Numbered from the stretch's first letter, positions 17,180-27,057 are shown. The stretch is 53,802 nt of DNA from Subtercola boreus (GCF_003399625.1 NZ_NBXA01000031.1:1-53802); one strand, 5' to 3'. Program-made: numbers and translations. Notes: generated by a model from the letters alone, not told the origin.

Positions 17180-19372
17180 TTAGCGCAGGGCGACTCGCGG
17201 AGGCTCTGACCTGCCTGTGAGCAGGTCAGAGCTGGGCGTGGCGAAGGTCGTTCCACCGTAGGAGTCGCCAACGTCTTTGTAGAAGTTTCGCCACATGTAG
17301 AGCCTTGTGTTGCCGCCGCTGACCGGCCCACTTCCGGGCCCGACGATGACGGTGTGCCTGATCGAGACGTGGCCAGTGACGTTCCCTGTCCAGGATGCCG
17401 TCACGAGCTTCGTCGTACCGCCAACAAGCCAAATGCTCTCCTCGTTGTCGTTCGTACCGGTCTTGCCTGCATGCGGCACGCCATCTCGAGGATTGCCGGG
17501 CGCTCCTGTTCCCGACTGCACGACGCCCTGCATCGCGTAGGACGCGGCGCGTGCGATGGCGGGGTCTACGGCCTGGTTGCATTCGGTCTGTCGCACCGGC
17601 ACCGGATTGCCGTCTGCGCCGATTACTTTCTCGATCGCGACAGGTGTGCAGAACAACCCACCATTGATCACGCCGGCATAGGCTGCTGCCATGGTGAGCG
17701 GCGCAATCTCATTCGTCCCCAAACCGTCTGAAACGTAGGTCGACAACGGGTCGCCGTCGGCCCGGTGGACGCCGAGCGAGGTCGCCACATCGCGGATCGC
17801 GCATTGGTCGAGAGACTGTTGCATAGTGATGAAGCCGTTATTGATCGATTCTTCGAACTGGGTGAGGACGGATGCCTTTCCACCTGGCTCGCCTGCGTCG
17901 TTATTGGGCTGGTACGGGCCGTTCTGGTCGCCGCCACAGGTGTTCTCGAAAGAGGCGAGGTCGTACTTCTGGCCGTTTGCACCGTTCACGATGTCGCCGA
18001 GCGAGCGCCCCGACTGGAGCCAGGCGATCAGCGTGAAGAGCTTGTACGTCGATCCGACCTGGAATCCCGTCGAGCCGCCGTACTTGGAGTCGGTGGAGTA
18101 GTTGATGCTCGTGGCGTCAGCGGGAGCATCCGGTTCTTCGCTGAAGTTCTTGTTCTGGGCCATCGACAGGATCTTGCCGGTTCCGGGCTGAACCGTGACG
18201 AGCACGGCACCCAGGTCGAGGTTCGTCGCGTCATACGGCGCGTAGTACTTGACCGTCTCATCGGCTTCGGTCTGCAGCTTCATGTCGAGCGTGGTGTAGA
18301 TCTGGTAACCGCCGGTGGCGAGGTTCTTGTCGCGTTCATCGGCCGAGCCGCCGAACGTCGGGTCCTGTTCGATAACCTTCTTGACGTAGTCGCAGAAGAA
18401 TCCGGCCCCGTGCACGGCGGTCTGGCAGCCCGTCGAGGGCTCGGTGATGTTCGCGGTGACCGGAGTCGCGATGGCCTCGTCGAACTGCGCCTGCGTGATG
18501 GTGTGCTCTTTGAGCATCGAGGGCAGAACATCCAGGTCACGCCTGGCCCTGTTGGCCGCCGTGTGCTCCTGGTCGAGGTCGATGCGCAGTGCCTCGGGCT
18601 CATTGACGATCGCGATCAGGCTCGCGGCCTGGGGAAGGGAGAGCTCACCTGCGTTGATGCCGAAGTAGTACTGGGATGCGGCCTGGATGCCGTAGACCCG
18701 CCCGCCAAAGAGCGCGATGTTCATATAGCCGAGCAGAATGTCGTCTTTGCTGTACTCCTTCTCGAGACCGATCGCGAGCTTGGCCTCCTTCAGCTTGCGA
18801 TCCGTCGTCTGCGCAGTGGCCTCGGCGTACGCCGCCTGCTCCTGCGCGGGGTCGTCGATGGCCTCGGCGCGCTGCACGAGGATGTTCTTCACGTACTGCT
18901 GCGAGATCGTCGAGGCGCCGGAGCTGATGCCACCGGAGACGACGTTGCCGACGAGCGCTCGGAACGTGGACTGCACATCCACCCCGCCGTGAACGTAGAA
19001 ACGCGGGTCTTCGGTCGAGACGAGGGCGTCTTTCGCGTACTGCGAAATCTGGTCCCACCCGACCGTCTGCCGGTTCTGCTCGTAGAACGAGGCCAGCAGC
19101 ACGTTCGAGCCATCTTCGTTCTTGCCGTAGATGCTGGAGGTCTGGGCGAGGGCGTCGGGCTTGATGTAGCTGGGGAGGTTCTCGAACACGCCGATAGAGT
19201 TGTTGGCAGCGAGACCGGTCACCGCGAGAGCCGGAGTGACCATGGCGGTGACCAGCAGGCCCGCGACTGCACTCAAACCTACAAGGCCGAAGAAAGCTCC
19301 GAAGCGCGTCGCCACCGCCCTTCCACCTTTCCCACCCGTGCGCCAGAACCGGCGCGATGAGGTGTCAGCCAC
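17180..19372 (-). CDS. Bifunctional class A penicillin-binding protein (GT51 glycosyltransferase plus transpeptidase)
   Basis: A 730-residue membrane-anchored peptidoglycan synthase. One TM segment is at about 26-50. The GT51 domain has STEDPRFYVHGGVD with the catalytic Glu, then GASTISQQYVKN. The transpeptidase domain has GSTYKLFT (SxxK), ESINNGF (SxN) and AGKTGTN (KTG). The GTG start overlaps the beta-lactamase stop by 8 bp, so the two are co-translated. This suggests a spare PBP made together with the lactamase when beta-lactams are sensed. A perfect hairpin lies inside its last 20 codons. Confidence 0.9.
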   Translation of the reverse strand: MADTSSRRFWRTGGKGGRAVATRFGAFFGLVGLSAVAGLLVTAMVTPALAVTGLAANNSIGVFENLPSYIKPDALAQTSSIYGKNEDGSNVLLASFYEQNRQTVGWDQISQYAKDALVSTEDPRFYVHGGVDVQSTFRALVGNVVSGGISSGASTISQQYVKNILVQRAEAIDDPAQEQAAYAEATAQTTDRKLKEAKLAIGLEKEYSKDDILLGYMNIALFGGRVYGIQAASQYYFGINAGELSLPQAASLIAIVNEPEALRIDLDQEHTAANRARRDLDVLPSMLKEHTITQAQFDEAIATPVTANITEPSTGCQTAVHGAGFFCDYVKKVIEQDPTFGGSADERDKNLATGGYQIYTTLDMKLQTEADETVKYYAPYDATNLDLGAVLVTVQPGTGKILSMAQNKNFSEEPDAPADATSINYSTDSKYGGSTGFQVGSTYKLFTLIAWLQSGRSLGDIVNGANGQKYDLASFENTCGGDQNGPYQPNNDAGEPGGKASVLTQFEESINNGFITMQQSLDQCAIRDVATSLGVHRADGDPLSTYVSDGLGTNEIAPLTMAAAYAGVINGGLFCTPVAIEKVIGADGNPVPVRQTECNQAVDPAIARAASYAMQGVVQSGTGAPGNPRDGVPHAGKTGTNDNEESIWLVGGTTKLVTASWTGNVTGHVSIRHTVIVGPGSGPVSGGNTRLYMWRNFYKDVGDSYGGTTFATPSSDLLTGRSEPPRVALR
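17203..17232. other. Perfect 12-bp hairpin inside the PBP gene end
   Basis: GCTCTGACCTGC (17203-17214) is the exact inverted copy of GCAGGTCAGAGC (17221-17232), with a 6-base loop. On the coding strand no T-run follows, so it is not a standard intrinsic terminator. It could stabilise the 3' end of the bla-pbp transcript. Confidence 0.6.
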
Positions 19373-20291
19373 GAGGATCCCCTAACTCGTCGAATACAGC
19401 GGCAGAAGCTTCTGCGACGAGGCGGTCATCATAAGCCGCGGCCGGATCGAGGGTGTTTGTGAAGATCGACAGAATGATTGGATCACGGCCGGGCGGAGTG
19501 ACCACGGCGATGTCGTTCCGAATGCCGCCGGCACCGCCGGATTTGTCGGCGACCGTCCATCCCGAGGGCGCACCGGCGCGGATGAGCGCGGACCCGGTCG
19601 TGTTCCCGCTCATCCAGCCGGTCAGAATTGCCAGATCCGCCGGTTCGAGGTAGCTTCCCTCAATCAGTGAGGTGAGATTCGCGCGGAATGTCGCGGGCGT
19701 GGTGGTGTCGTCTGTGCTGCCGGGTTCGATTCTGTTCAGCAGCGGCTCGTCGTTGACGACTTCGGACTGACTGTCTCCGAGCTCAGTGAGTCCCGCATCG
19801 ATGGCCTGTGGGCCACCGAGTTGCGCGATGAGGAGGTTGACCGCCGTGTTGTCGCTCTTCCGCACGGCAGCTTCCGCCAACTGCGACAGGGTCAGTCCCG
19901 TCTCGATGTTCTCGCTTGTCACGGGTGAATAGCCGGCGGCCTGAACGTCGGATTCGGACCACTTCACCCTCCCGTCACGGTCAGACGCCGAAACGTCGTG
20001 CAGGAACTCTGCCGCAACGAACACCTTGAGTGTCGACGCGTAACCGAAACGCTCCTCCGCCCGGTAGTTCACCTGCCGCCCAGTGGCTGTATCGATGGCG
20101 CTGACGCCGACCCTCGCGTCGTATTGCCGTTCCAGCTTTTCGAACGGCGCCGGGTCAGCGGAGACAGACGGGCTCGTCGTCGCTCCGGCCGCTGTCTGTG
20201 AGGGTGGCGCTATCGTGCTGCAACCAGTGGCACTGACTCCGATCACTACTGCGAGCATCCAAGATCCGCGCGCTGAAATCCTCGATTTCAT
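19365..20291 (-). CDS. bla: Class A beta-lactamase lipoprotein with shortened omega loop
   Basis: A 308-residue class A lactamase. The signal peptide ends in SATGC with lipid-attachment Cys24. Active-site motifs are STLK (Ser86-Lys89), SDN (146-148) and KSG (250-252). Glu189-Pro190 match Glu166-Pro167 of the standard numbering, but the next residues are GSTDD: compared with the second lactamase in this window (EPELNEAVPGDDRD) exactly seven residues including Asn170 are missing. The ATG at 20291 follows GGAGG by 5 bases. It is first gene of the bla-pbp operon and divergent from the LysR/BlaB-like pair. Deacylation may be altered. Confidence 0.92.
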   Translation of the reverse strand: MKSRISARGSWMLAVVIGVSATGCSTIAPPSQTAAGATTSPSVSADPAPFEKLERQYDARVGVSAIDTATGRQVNYRAEERFGYASTLKVFVAAEFLHDVSASDRDGRVKWSESDVQAAGYSPVTSENIETGLTLSQLAEAAVRKSDNTAVNLLIAQLGGPQAIDAGLTELGDSQSEVVNDEPLLNRIEPGSTDDTTTPATFRANLTSLIEGSYLEPADLAILTGWMSGNTTGSALIRAGAPSGWTVADKSGGAGGIRNDIAVVTPPGRDPIILSIFTNTLDPAAAYDDRLVAEASAAVFDELGDPRG

Positions 20292-20362
20292 CAATTCCTC
20301 CGGTCGATTGCGGACGGCGCTCTCGCAGTCCCTTCACATCCCACCCCATCGGTCATCATCGC

Positions 20363-20408
20363 GTCAAAGCGTTGAATGACAGGATTGATGCATTTTTGAC
20401 ATAATGCA
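20363..20408. promoter_or_regulatory. Operator region between bla and the LysR activator
   Basis: Two dyads lie in the 120-bp divergent gap. One is TCAA-AGCG-TTGA near 20364-20375. The other is TGCATT (20389-20394) inverted with AATGCA (20403-20408), 8 bp apart and ending just before the LysR ATG at 20412. The second contains a T-N11-A-like spacing as expected for LysR binding and would let the activator also repress itself. No confident -10/-35 pair for bla was identified. Confidence 0.45.
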
Positions 20409-20411
20409 GAT

Positions 20412-21299
20412 ATGGATCTGTTGGCGGAATGTTCGGTGTTCGCGAGCGTAAGTGACTCGGGAAGCTTCACGGTCGGGGCCGCGCACCTCCGGATTCCGCA
20501 ATCCGTCGCGAGCAGAAGAGTGGCAGCCCTCGAAGAGCGATTGGGTGGTCGGCTGCTGGATCGGACGGGTAAGAGAGCGACATTGACACCCTTCGGTCGC
20601 ATCATGCTGCCCCGCGCTCGACGTCTGGTGGAGTTGGGTTACGAGTTTCAGCGTGACGCGAGTCGGGCCCTACTGGCGCCATACCGTCTTGCTGTACCAG
20701 CCAACTGGTCAGTCATCGGGCTCGCTGAGGTCGCCGCCACAGCACAAGCGGACAACCTGGCCCTCGACTATCACCAAGCTCATCCGGCCGAGCGCGACGA
20801 GTCGGTACGACTGCACACTGTTGAAGGAGCCGTAGTCGCTGTGCCGCTGGGCGAGAGCACGTGGAGCTTCCCCCTGGGTGTGGCCTCTCGTGACGGTGGG
20901 GGAAGCCACCCTTTGCGCGTCGCCTCGCTCCGCCCATATCGCGGACTGCCCGCCGGAAATTTCCGTCGGGTCTGGATCGATCCGGAAGATGACATTCCAG
21001 CTGTGCGCGATCACCTCCTCCGTTTCCGGGATGCTTCTGGACTGGCTTCAGAACAGGTTCGGGTCGCTCCGAACATGACGGGCGCTCTGACCGCCGTCAT
21101 CAGCGAGGACGGCCTGCTTTTATGCACACAGCGGCAAGCCCTTGATCTCCAGCTAGAGTGGCGTGCGCTTGCCGATATTTCCCTCTATCGGAGCTATGCC
21201 ATCCGGGGCCCGCGCGGAAGCGATACGGAGAGGGTGTCAGCAGTCCTGCAGATGCCCATCGAGTCGGCGTTCGGCGCGGAACAGGAAGAATTCGGATGA
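20412..21299 (+). CDS. LysR-family activator, BlaA-like
   Basis: A 295-residue LTTR. HTH segment SGSFTVGAAHLRIPQSVASRRVAALEERLGGRLLDR is followed by TGKRATLTPFGRIMLPRAR. It is divergent from the beta-lactamase and its stop overlaps the next start as ATGA. In Streptomyces cacaoi, LysR-type BlaA and the downstream BlaB jointly induce the divergent blaL lactamase; gene order and protein types here match. I therefore call it BlaA-like. The ligand is unknown. Confidence 0.85.
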   Translation: MDLLAECSVFASVSDSGSFTVGAAHLRIPQSVASRRVAALEERLGGRLLDRTGKRATLTPFGRIMLPRARRLVELGYEFQRDASRALLAPYRLAVPANWSVIGLAEVAATAQADNLALDYHQAHPAERDESVRLHTVEGAVVAVPLGESTWSFPLGVASRDGGGSHPLRVASLRPYRGLPAGNFRRVWIDPEDDIPAVRDHLLRFRDASGLASEQVRVAPNMTGALTAVISEDGLLLCTQRQALDLQLEWRALADISLYRSYAIRGPRGSDTERVSAVLQMPIESAFGAEQEEFG

Positions 21300-22222
21300 A
21301 CCCGGTACCCGGCTCGGAACTCAAAGCGCGCGTCAACTCCAAGCTGGCGTCCGCAGGACTGACCGGCTCGATCCTCGTCCGCGATCTGGACTCGGGTCGA
21401 TCCGTCGGCATCGACACGGACCGTCTCTACCCCCTGGCATCGCTGGCGAAACTGCCGCTTGCTCTCGCAGTGCTCGATCAAATCGCTGCCGGCCATCTGG
21501 ACGGCGCGGGCCGGATTCGGGTACAGCCGGGGCGGGTCGGAACACCCGGCCCCACAGGGACGACACGATTCCGCCACCACGCTGACCTCGCACTGGACGA
21601 CTTGGTCTATCTCTGCGTGTCCCTCAGCGACAACGCGGCGGCGGACGCGCTCTTCGAACTCGTCCCGCCAGCCGAGGTTTCAGCGAGTCTGGCTGCCTGG
21701 GGAATAGGTGCGGTGTCGATCCGGCACGGTTTTGCGGACCACACGCGAACACCAACTGAAACCCTGCCGCGGAGCGAGGTTGCCTTCGCGCACTCGATGG
21801 CCATCGGCGAGGTAACCGCCGGCGGCGGTCACCGGCTACATCAGCTCGATGTCACTTCGACGAATTCCGGGAGCGCTCAGGGCCTCAGCGACCTGCTGGC
21901 GATGATCTGGTCTTCAGGCACCGAAGGGCCTCTTCCCCGACCCAGCGTTCAGGCCCGAGAACGTCTCCGAGAGCTTCTGGCGGCGAACGTGCACCGGCAG
22001 CGTCTGGCTCCTGACTTCGCCTCCGATTCTGCTCTATGGTCGTCGAAGACAGGAACGCTTCTGAACCTCAGACACGAAGCGGGAGTCGTCGAGCACGATG
22101 ACGGCACTCGCGTTTCGGTGACCGTGTTGACCGAGTCTCACGTTGCCGCAGCAATACAGCCGTACGCCGAACATGTGATGGGTGAAATTGCACGGGACCT
22201 TCACGATCACGTGCGAGCGTGA
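21296..22222 (+). CDS. Cytoplasmic beta-lactamase-fold serine protein, BlaB-like regulator
   Basis: A 308-residue protein with the penicillin-recognising fold: SLAK (Ser49-Lys52), SDN (111-113) and KTG (251-253). It has no signal peptide or lipobox, and no EPxLN omega-loop motif, so it is unlikely to be a secreted lactamase. It starts in an ATGA overlap with the LysR gene. The S. cacaoi BlaB protein has the same architecture and position and is a cytoplasmic co-regulator. Role here: probable sensing partner of the LysR activator, by analogy. Confidence 0.8.
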   Translation: MNPVPGSELKARVNSKLASAGLTGSILVRDLDSGRSVGIDTDRLYPLASLAKLPLALAVLDQIAAGHLDGAGRIRVQPGRVGTPGPTGTTRFRHHADLALDDLVYLCVSLSDNAAADALFELVPPAEVSASLAAWGIGAVSIRHGFADHTRTPTETLPRSEVAFAHSMAIGEVTAGGGHRLHQLDVTSTNSGSAQGLSDLLAMIWSSGTEGPLPRPSVQARERLRELLAANVHRQRLAPDFASDSALWSSKTGTLLNLRHEAGVVEHDDGTRVSVTVLTESHVAAAIQPYAEHVMGEIARDLHDHVRA

Positions 22223-22615
22223 AATGTCATGTGGCGACCAACGGTACCGGGACACCGTGGGCGTCGGCCACTACTACTGGATCGACCGCCACGCGACGAC
22301 CGGGGGAAGCGCCGGTGGCGGCGGGTTGCCCGAACCGTTCGAGATCCCCCTGGGCTCGCTCATTCCCCAGCGCGTGCGGAATCTCCTACCCGCGGCGAAG
22401 AACATCGGCACGACACGCATCTCGAACAGCAGCTATCGGCTCCAGCCCGTGGAGTGGTCGATCGGGGGGCTGTCGGAGCTCTCGCTGTGTTCTGCCTCAA
22501 CCGGAGCGTGCAGCCGTCTGACGTCCGACAGGATGACCGGCTCCTAGAGGACTTCCAGGGCGACTTGACCCGCGGTGGCTCCCAACTTCGCTGGGACCCG
22601 ACCCTCCGGTGGTAG
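22213..22615 (+). pseudogene. FAD-dependent oxidoreductase, C-terminal remnant with frameshift
   Basis: One frame reads GVGHYYWIDRHATTGG, then PFEIPLGSLIPQRVRNLLPA, KNIGTTRISNSSYRLQPVEW, the C-terminal signature of FAD_oxidored-type proteins. Around 22459 the reading continues in another frame as GAVGALAVFCLN and ends at the TAG at 22613-22615. The switch is at a run of six G. The N-terminal FAD-binding domain is absent, so this is a truncated and frameshifted relic. The left edge is approximate and overlaps the BlaB-like gene end. Confidence 0.72.
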
Positions 22616-22659
22616 CGAAGTATCGGGTTCGACCGCCGCAGTGTCGCACCGCCGCCCTC

Positions 22660-23690
22660 TTAGCACCGGTGCGGGCCCGTCGACGCCCGCACAAGAAGCC
22701 GGGGCGTCACATCCTGATGGGCGGCCGGAGGGGTACCACCAATGACATCAAGCAACCGTGACGCGGCGTGTGCACCCAGGGCCGAGACATCATGGCTGAG
22801 GGCGGTGAGCTTGGGGTGCACATACCCGCAGAGCGAGGAATCGTCCCAGGCGACCAGCGACAGGTCACCTGGCACGCGGAGACCCAACTGTGCGGCGACT
22901 CCCAAGGCGGCCACGGCCATGATGTCGTTGTCGAAGATCAGCGCGGAGGGTGGATCGGCGCTGGAAAGCGCCCGGCGTGTTGCCTGCGCGCCTGCGTCGG
23001 GTGAGTAGTTAGTGCGGATCACTGTGGGGCGTAGTCCGCGAGCGGTCATCGCCTTGATGAACGTGGCATCCCGGATCACGGTGTAGGAGAAGCCTTCGAA
23101 CCCGGAGACACGTGCGATGACGGTGTGGCCGAGATCAGCGAGGTAGTCGACAGCCTCCCTCATCGACGTGGCGTCGTCCGTCCAGACCGAGGTGAGCGAA
23201 CCCGCGACGCTGGGTCAGCGACGACCACTGCCGCCAACGTGCCTCTGTGAGACGAGAGTTTGACGCGGGCATCCTCGACGAGCACGTCCATGAGCAGCAG
23301 GCCGTCGACCCGACGGGAAGCTCGCCACTTCTCCATGGTCACGATGTCGTCGGCGTTTGTGGCGACAACCTGCAGCAGCAGGCCGTACCCCTTTTCTGAA
23401 AGCACCGTTTCTACACCGACAAGGAACTGTAGGTAGTAGGACTCGGTGCTGATGACCTGAGGGTCTCGCGCCAGAACGAGGCCGATTGTCTCCGTGCCCG
23501 CGCCGGCCAGCGAACGGGCGACGCTTGTAGGGCGACCACCCGAGTTCGGCCGCAACGCGCAGCACGCGATCGCGAGTGTCATCGGATACGCCTTTTCTGC
23601 CGTTGAGCGCATACGACACCCCGGCGATCGAGACGCCGGCCTTCTGGGCGATGTCCGCGATCGTGATCCTCCGTTCGCGTTGATCTATCA
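22660..23690 (-). pseudogene. LacI-family regulator, frameshifted
   Basis: The HTH part ITIADIAQKAGVSIAGVSYAL and NGRKGVSDDTRDRVLRVAAE is in one frame; SLAGAGTETIGLVLARDPQV to GLLLMDVLVEDARVKL in a second; and AGSLTSVWTDDATSMREAVD through LIFDNDIMAVAALG and LVAWDDSSLCGYVHPKL in a third, ending at the TAA at 22660-22662. Shifts fall near 23525 and 23205. No good start is seen before the HTH. It directly follows the beta-mannosidase relic and was probably its repressor. Confidence 0.85.
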
Positions 23691-26182
23691 GCTGCGTCCC
23701 ATGGCTCGTTTCGGGGCGATCACGGATCCGAGGGAGACAACCGCGTAGTCCATGTCAGCCATTTGCGCTGACAGCAGCTCGGGCGCTCGCACCCGGAACA
23801 CTGTCGACTCTCCCGGCAGCAGAGTCGTGAACCCCCGGTCGACAACCGCACGGGCGTGTATACGGTCGGGCTGGACGAGAATGTCGCGCAGAAGGGTATG
23901 GGCGTGGACGGTGATGTCGAGACCGCCGGCTACGGGAACCGCCTCGACGAGGGGGGGTTCCTCGCAATCGTGCTTTCGCGAGGAACCGAGGGGTGCCAGA
24001 AGGCGCGCTCGCCCGCGAACTCGGCGAACACGCCCTGGGTCGTCGCATCGCCGAGTGCGCCGATGTGTGATGGAACTGCCGCGCGGCCCACCGAACGCCT
24101 CGGTACGGAAAGCGGAACGCGTTCTGAATCCAGTACGGTCCCGTCGTACTGGGGCCGCTGGACCAGCACGTCGCCGTTCAACTCGGTGTCCGTGTCGTTC
24201 ACCGCGCAGAATTCCAGACCACGGGACGTGGGCTCGAGCGAGACGACGCTATCCCGATACATCTCGCGCAGCGCGTGTTAGAGCGGCTTCAGCCTTCCTG
24301 CCCCGTCGATCGCCGACCACGACGTCACCGGCCAGAGATCGTTGAGCTGCCAGACGATCGCACCCGCGGTGCGGGGCCAGTTGGCGCGCCAATGCAGCAC
24401 ACCGGTGCGCACCGCCTGCACCTGGGTCCACTGCGTCTGGTAGTGCCACTCGTCGAAATCGCGAGCCGCCGCGAAGTGTCGGCCGAGATTCCTGGCGAGC
24501 TTGGCGGGCCCGTCGATTGCCTTCTGGTGGTGAAGCACCGCTGGCGCATCGACTTCGAGCTCGGTGTCGGTGACGGCGTCTCGAAGCGTTCGCCAAGCGT
24601 CAGCCCCCTGCCAGCCGAATTCTGAGACGAATCGCGGGGCGCTGTCTCGGTAGTGGGAGTAGCCGTCGGAGTTCCAGACATCCCACGAATGGAAATGTCT
24701 GGTGATCTTCATCGTTCGGGTTGTTGTCCCAACTACCCGACCAGGGGCTGCCTTCCGTGTTCGGCCGGGTCGGATCGAGGGCGGCGACGACTTCGGGAAG
24801 CTTTCGCAGATAGAAGTTCTCGCCTCAGGAGAGGTCGCCCCCGGGCTCTGACTCCCAATCTTTGTCCCCGTGCATCCAGAGGTTCTCGTTGTTGCCGCAC
24901 CAGATGGCCAGGCTGGGGTGCGAGCTGAGCCTCGTGACGTTCGAGGCGGCTTCAGCGACGACTTCGCTCCGGAACGGTTCGTCTTCAGGGTAGGCCGCGC
25001 AGGCGAAGAGGAAGTCCTGCCAGACGAGCAGGCCGAGTTCGTCGCACGCATCGTAGAAGGCGTCGTCTTCGTAGATTCCGCCGCCACACACCCGCACCAT
25101 GTTGACATTCGCTTCGGTCGCCTGGCCGAGCCTGTGTCGGTAGCGCTCGGCTGTCATCGTGCCGGGATGGATGCTGTCGGGGATCCAGTTCACGCCCTTG
25201 GCGAAAAGAGGGGTGCCGTTGACGCGGAAGACGAAGGGGGACCCGAGCTCGTCGGGATCTCTGTCGACGCTGATGGTGCGGAAACCGATTGGCATAGCAC
25301 GGGAATCAAGGGCGGCGCCGTCTGCGGACAGTTCGACGTCGACCGGGTAGAGCTGAGGATCACCGTGGCCCCGCGGCTGCCAACGGATGACATTCGGCAC
25401 GGCGACGACAACGGTTGCCTCGGTCACGCCCGGTTCGAGTCGGGCACGAGTGGTGTAGCCGCCGACGGAGACGGCGAGAGCCGGCCGCCGGTCGATGCCG
25501 GACGGGGATCGCTCGACAGCAATGTGAGCGGTGACCACTCCCGTCTCCTCGACGACGTCTACCAGTGGGCGCACTGACACAATCCGGGCGGTGCTCCATG
25601 CTTCGATTCGCACGTCTCTCCAGAGACCGGCCGAGACAATGGTCGGTCCTCAGCCCCAGCCAAAGCTGCAGGCCATCTTCCTGATGAAGTTGAACGGCTG
25701 GGGGTAGGCGTTCGGACGGTGGCCGAGGGTTCGTTCCCAGTGTTCCGCCTCCGTGTAGGCCGACGTGAAGTGCACGGCGAGCGCGTCGGGTTTATTCTGG
25801 TTACAAGAACGGATGAGATGTCGTAGCGGTAATCGCGATGCATGTTCCGTGTGCGTCCCAATTCCCGGCCGTTGAGGCGGATGGTGGCGACGGTGTCGAT
25901 TCCGTCGAACACCAGGTTCACGCGCTCGATTTTCGTCAGGTGAGGAAGGGGTCGCTCGAGCTTCCAGTCCGTGCGGCCGACCCAGGCAACGAGATCTTCG
26001 TTCTGATCGATGAAGGGGTCCGGGATGATCCGGGCGGACTGCAGATCAGCATGTATCGCGCCAGGGATCTTCGCGCCGAACTCTTTCCCAATAAGCGAGT
26101 ATGCCTCGTGCGGGAGGTCCGTGGGACCGGCCGGGTCTACCATTCCCCGCCACACTCCGGTGAGATCGATCTTCTTTAGCAT
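23688..26182 (-). pseudogene. Glycoside hydrolase family 2 beta-mannosidase, heavily degraded
   Basis: An ancestral protein of about 830 residues, starting MLKKIDLTGVWRG at 26182 and ending at the TGA at 23688-23690. GH2 landmarks remain: acid/base region CGNNENLW and nucleophile region RFVSEFGWQG. Lesions include a frameshift near 25800, a TGA for Trp at 25650-25652 (FGWG-stop-GPT), a TGA at 24825-24827, a frameshift near 24705, a TAA at 24278-24280 and a frameshift in a 7-base G run near 23955. It probably once cleaved beta-mannosides in the cytoplasm. The LacI relic follows. Confidence 0.88.
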
Positions 26183-26271
26183 GATGGCCCCCTCGACTTA
26201 AGCGTTTAATCAATTCCAGACGGCCACACGATCTACCAGCAGCGATTGGGACGATAAGGCGCGTCAGGGAC

Positions 26272-27057
26272 CTAGCTGGTGACTGCGGCGATGATGACGG
26301 GCAGAAAGAGGGCAATCGCGTTGTTGACGCCGTGCAGCAAGACGCCCGGCCAGATCGAGTGTGACCAACGGAATAGGAGGGCCGTCAGAATTCCGACAAA
26401 GAATGCGACGACCATGACGGGGTTGATCCCGTGGGCGACCGCGAAGACAGCCGCGCTTGCGATGATGCCGATCCATGCGCCGAAACGGGCAATGAGGACA
26501 TTCGCGATCAGGCCGCGAAAGAGCGCTTCCTCCCCTATCGGCGTGAGGATCGAGCCGGCGACAAATGTCAGCGCGATCGACAGCAGGCCGCCTGCCGCGC
26601 CTGCCTGGTAAGTCGTCTGTACGTTCTGAGCATCGTTGCTGATCATCGTGTAGACGGCGGTGCCCACAGAACCGATCAGGAAGGCGACGATCCCGAGCAC
26701 TACGCCGACGATCAGCTGACGTTTTGTGGCTCGGCGGAATCCGAAGGCAGACAACCCCCTTTTTCGGATGAGGACTGCGACCGCCACTGCGATCAGTCCC
26801 ATTAGTCCGGACACGACGAGCCCGACGACCCCGGCGATCGCATCGTCTTGAATGAGAGGTAGGAGGAGTGCGACGAGCGCGTACAATGCTGCGAAGACCG
26901 CCACGCCAACAAGGAGTTCTGGCAATCCTGGCGCGGTCTGTTCTCTTTTGACGAACCTCTTGTTCGTGGACGCGGTCATGTGACGTCCTGGAGGGAGGTT
27001 GTGTTCATCGTACTCAGGTACTACTCGGTTGCTCGCGTCATGGTTGCTCGATGCCAT
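26272..27057 (-). CDS. CPBP-family intramembrane metalloprotease
   Basis: A 261-residue membrane protein of the CAAX-protease/bacteriocin-processing (Abi) family. About seven hydrophobic segments carry the motifs GEEALFRGLIANVLIARFG, FAVAHGIN and LLHGVNNAIALFL, which supply the Glu and His active-site residues. The ATG at 27057 follows GGAGAAG; the 280-residue frame starting at 27114 would begin inside the promoter. A MerR-type promoter lies at 27103-27133. In bacteria these proteases act in bacteriocin immunity, membrane stress or protein processing; the substrate is unknown. Confidence 0.87.
   Translation of the reverse strand: MASSNHDASNRVVPEYDEHNLPPGRHMTASTNKRFVKREQTAPGLPELLVGVAVFAALYALVALLLPLIQDDAIAGVVGLVVSGLMGLIAVAVAVLIRKRGLSAFGFRRATKRQLIVGVVLGIVAFLIGSVGTAVYTMISNDAQNVQTTYQAGAAGGLLSIALTFVAGSILTPIGEEALFRGLIANVLIARFGAWIGIIASAAVFAVAHGINPVMVVAFFVGILTALLFRWSHSIWPGVLLHGVNNAIALFLPVIIAAVTS

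Noticed and set aside
17765-19360. 531-codon open frame on the + strand
   Set aside because: It is entirely antisense to the PBP gene, whose catalytic motifs are all in frame. Long antisense frames are expected in high-GC coding DNA.
20396-20401. TTGACA as a -35 box for the LysR gene
   Set aside because: It is only 10 bp before the ATG, so a matching -10 would lie within the coding region. It is part of the dyad instead.
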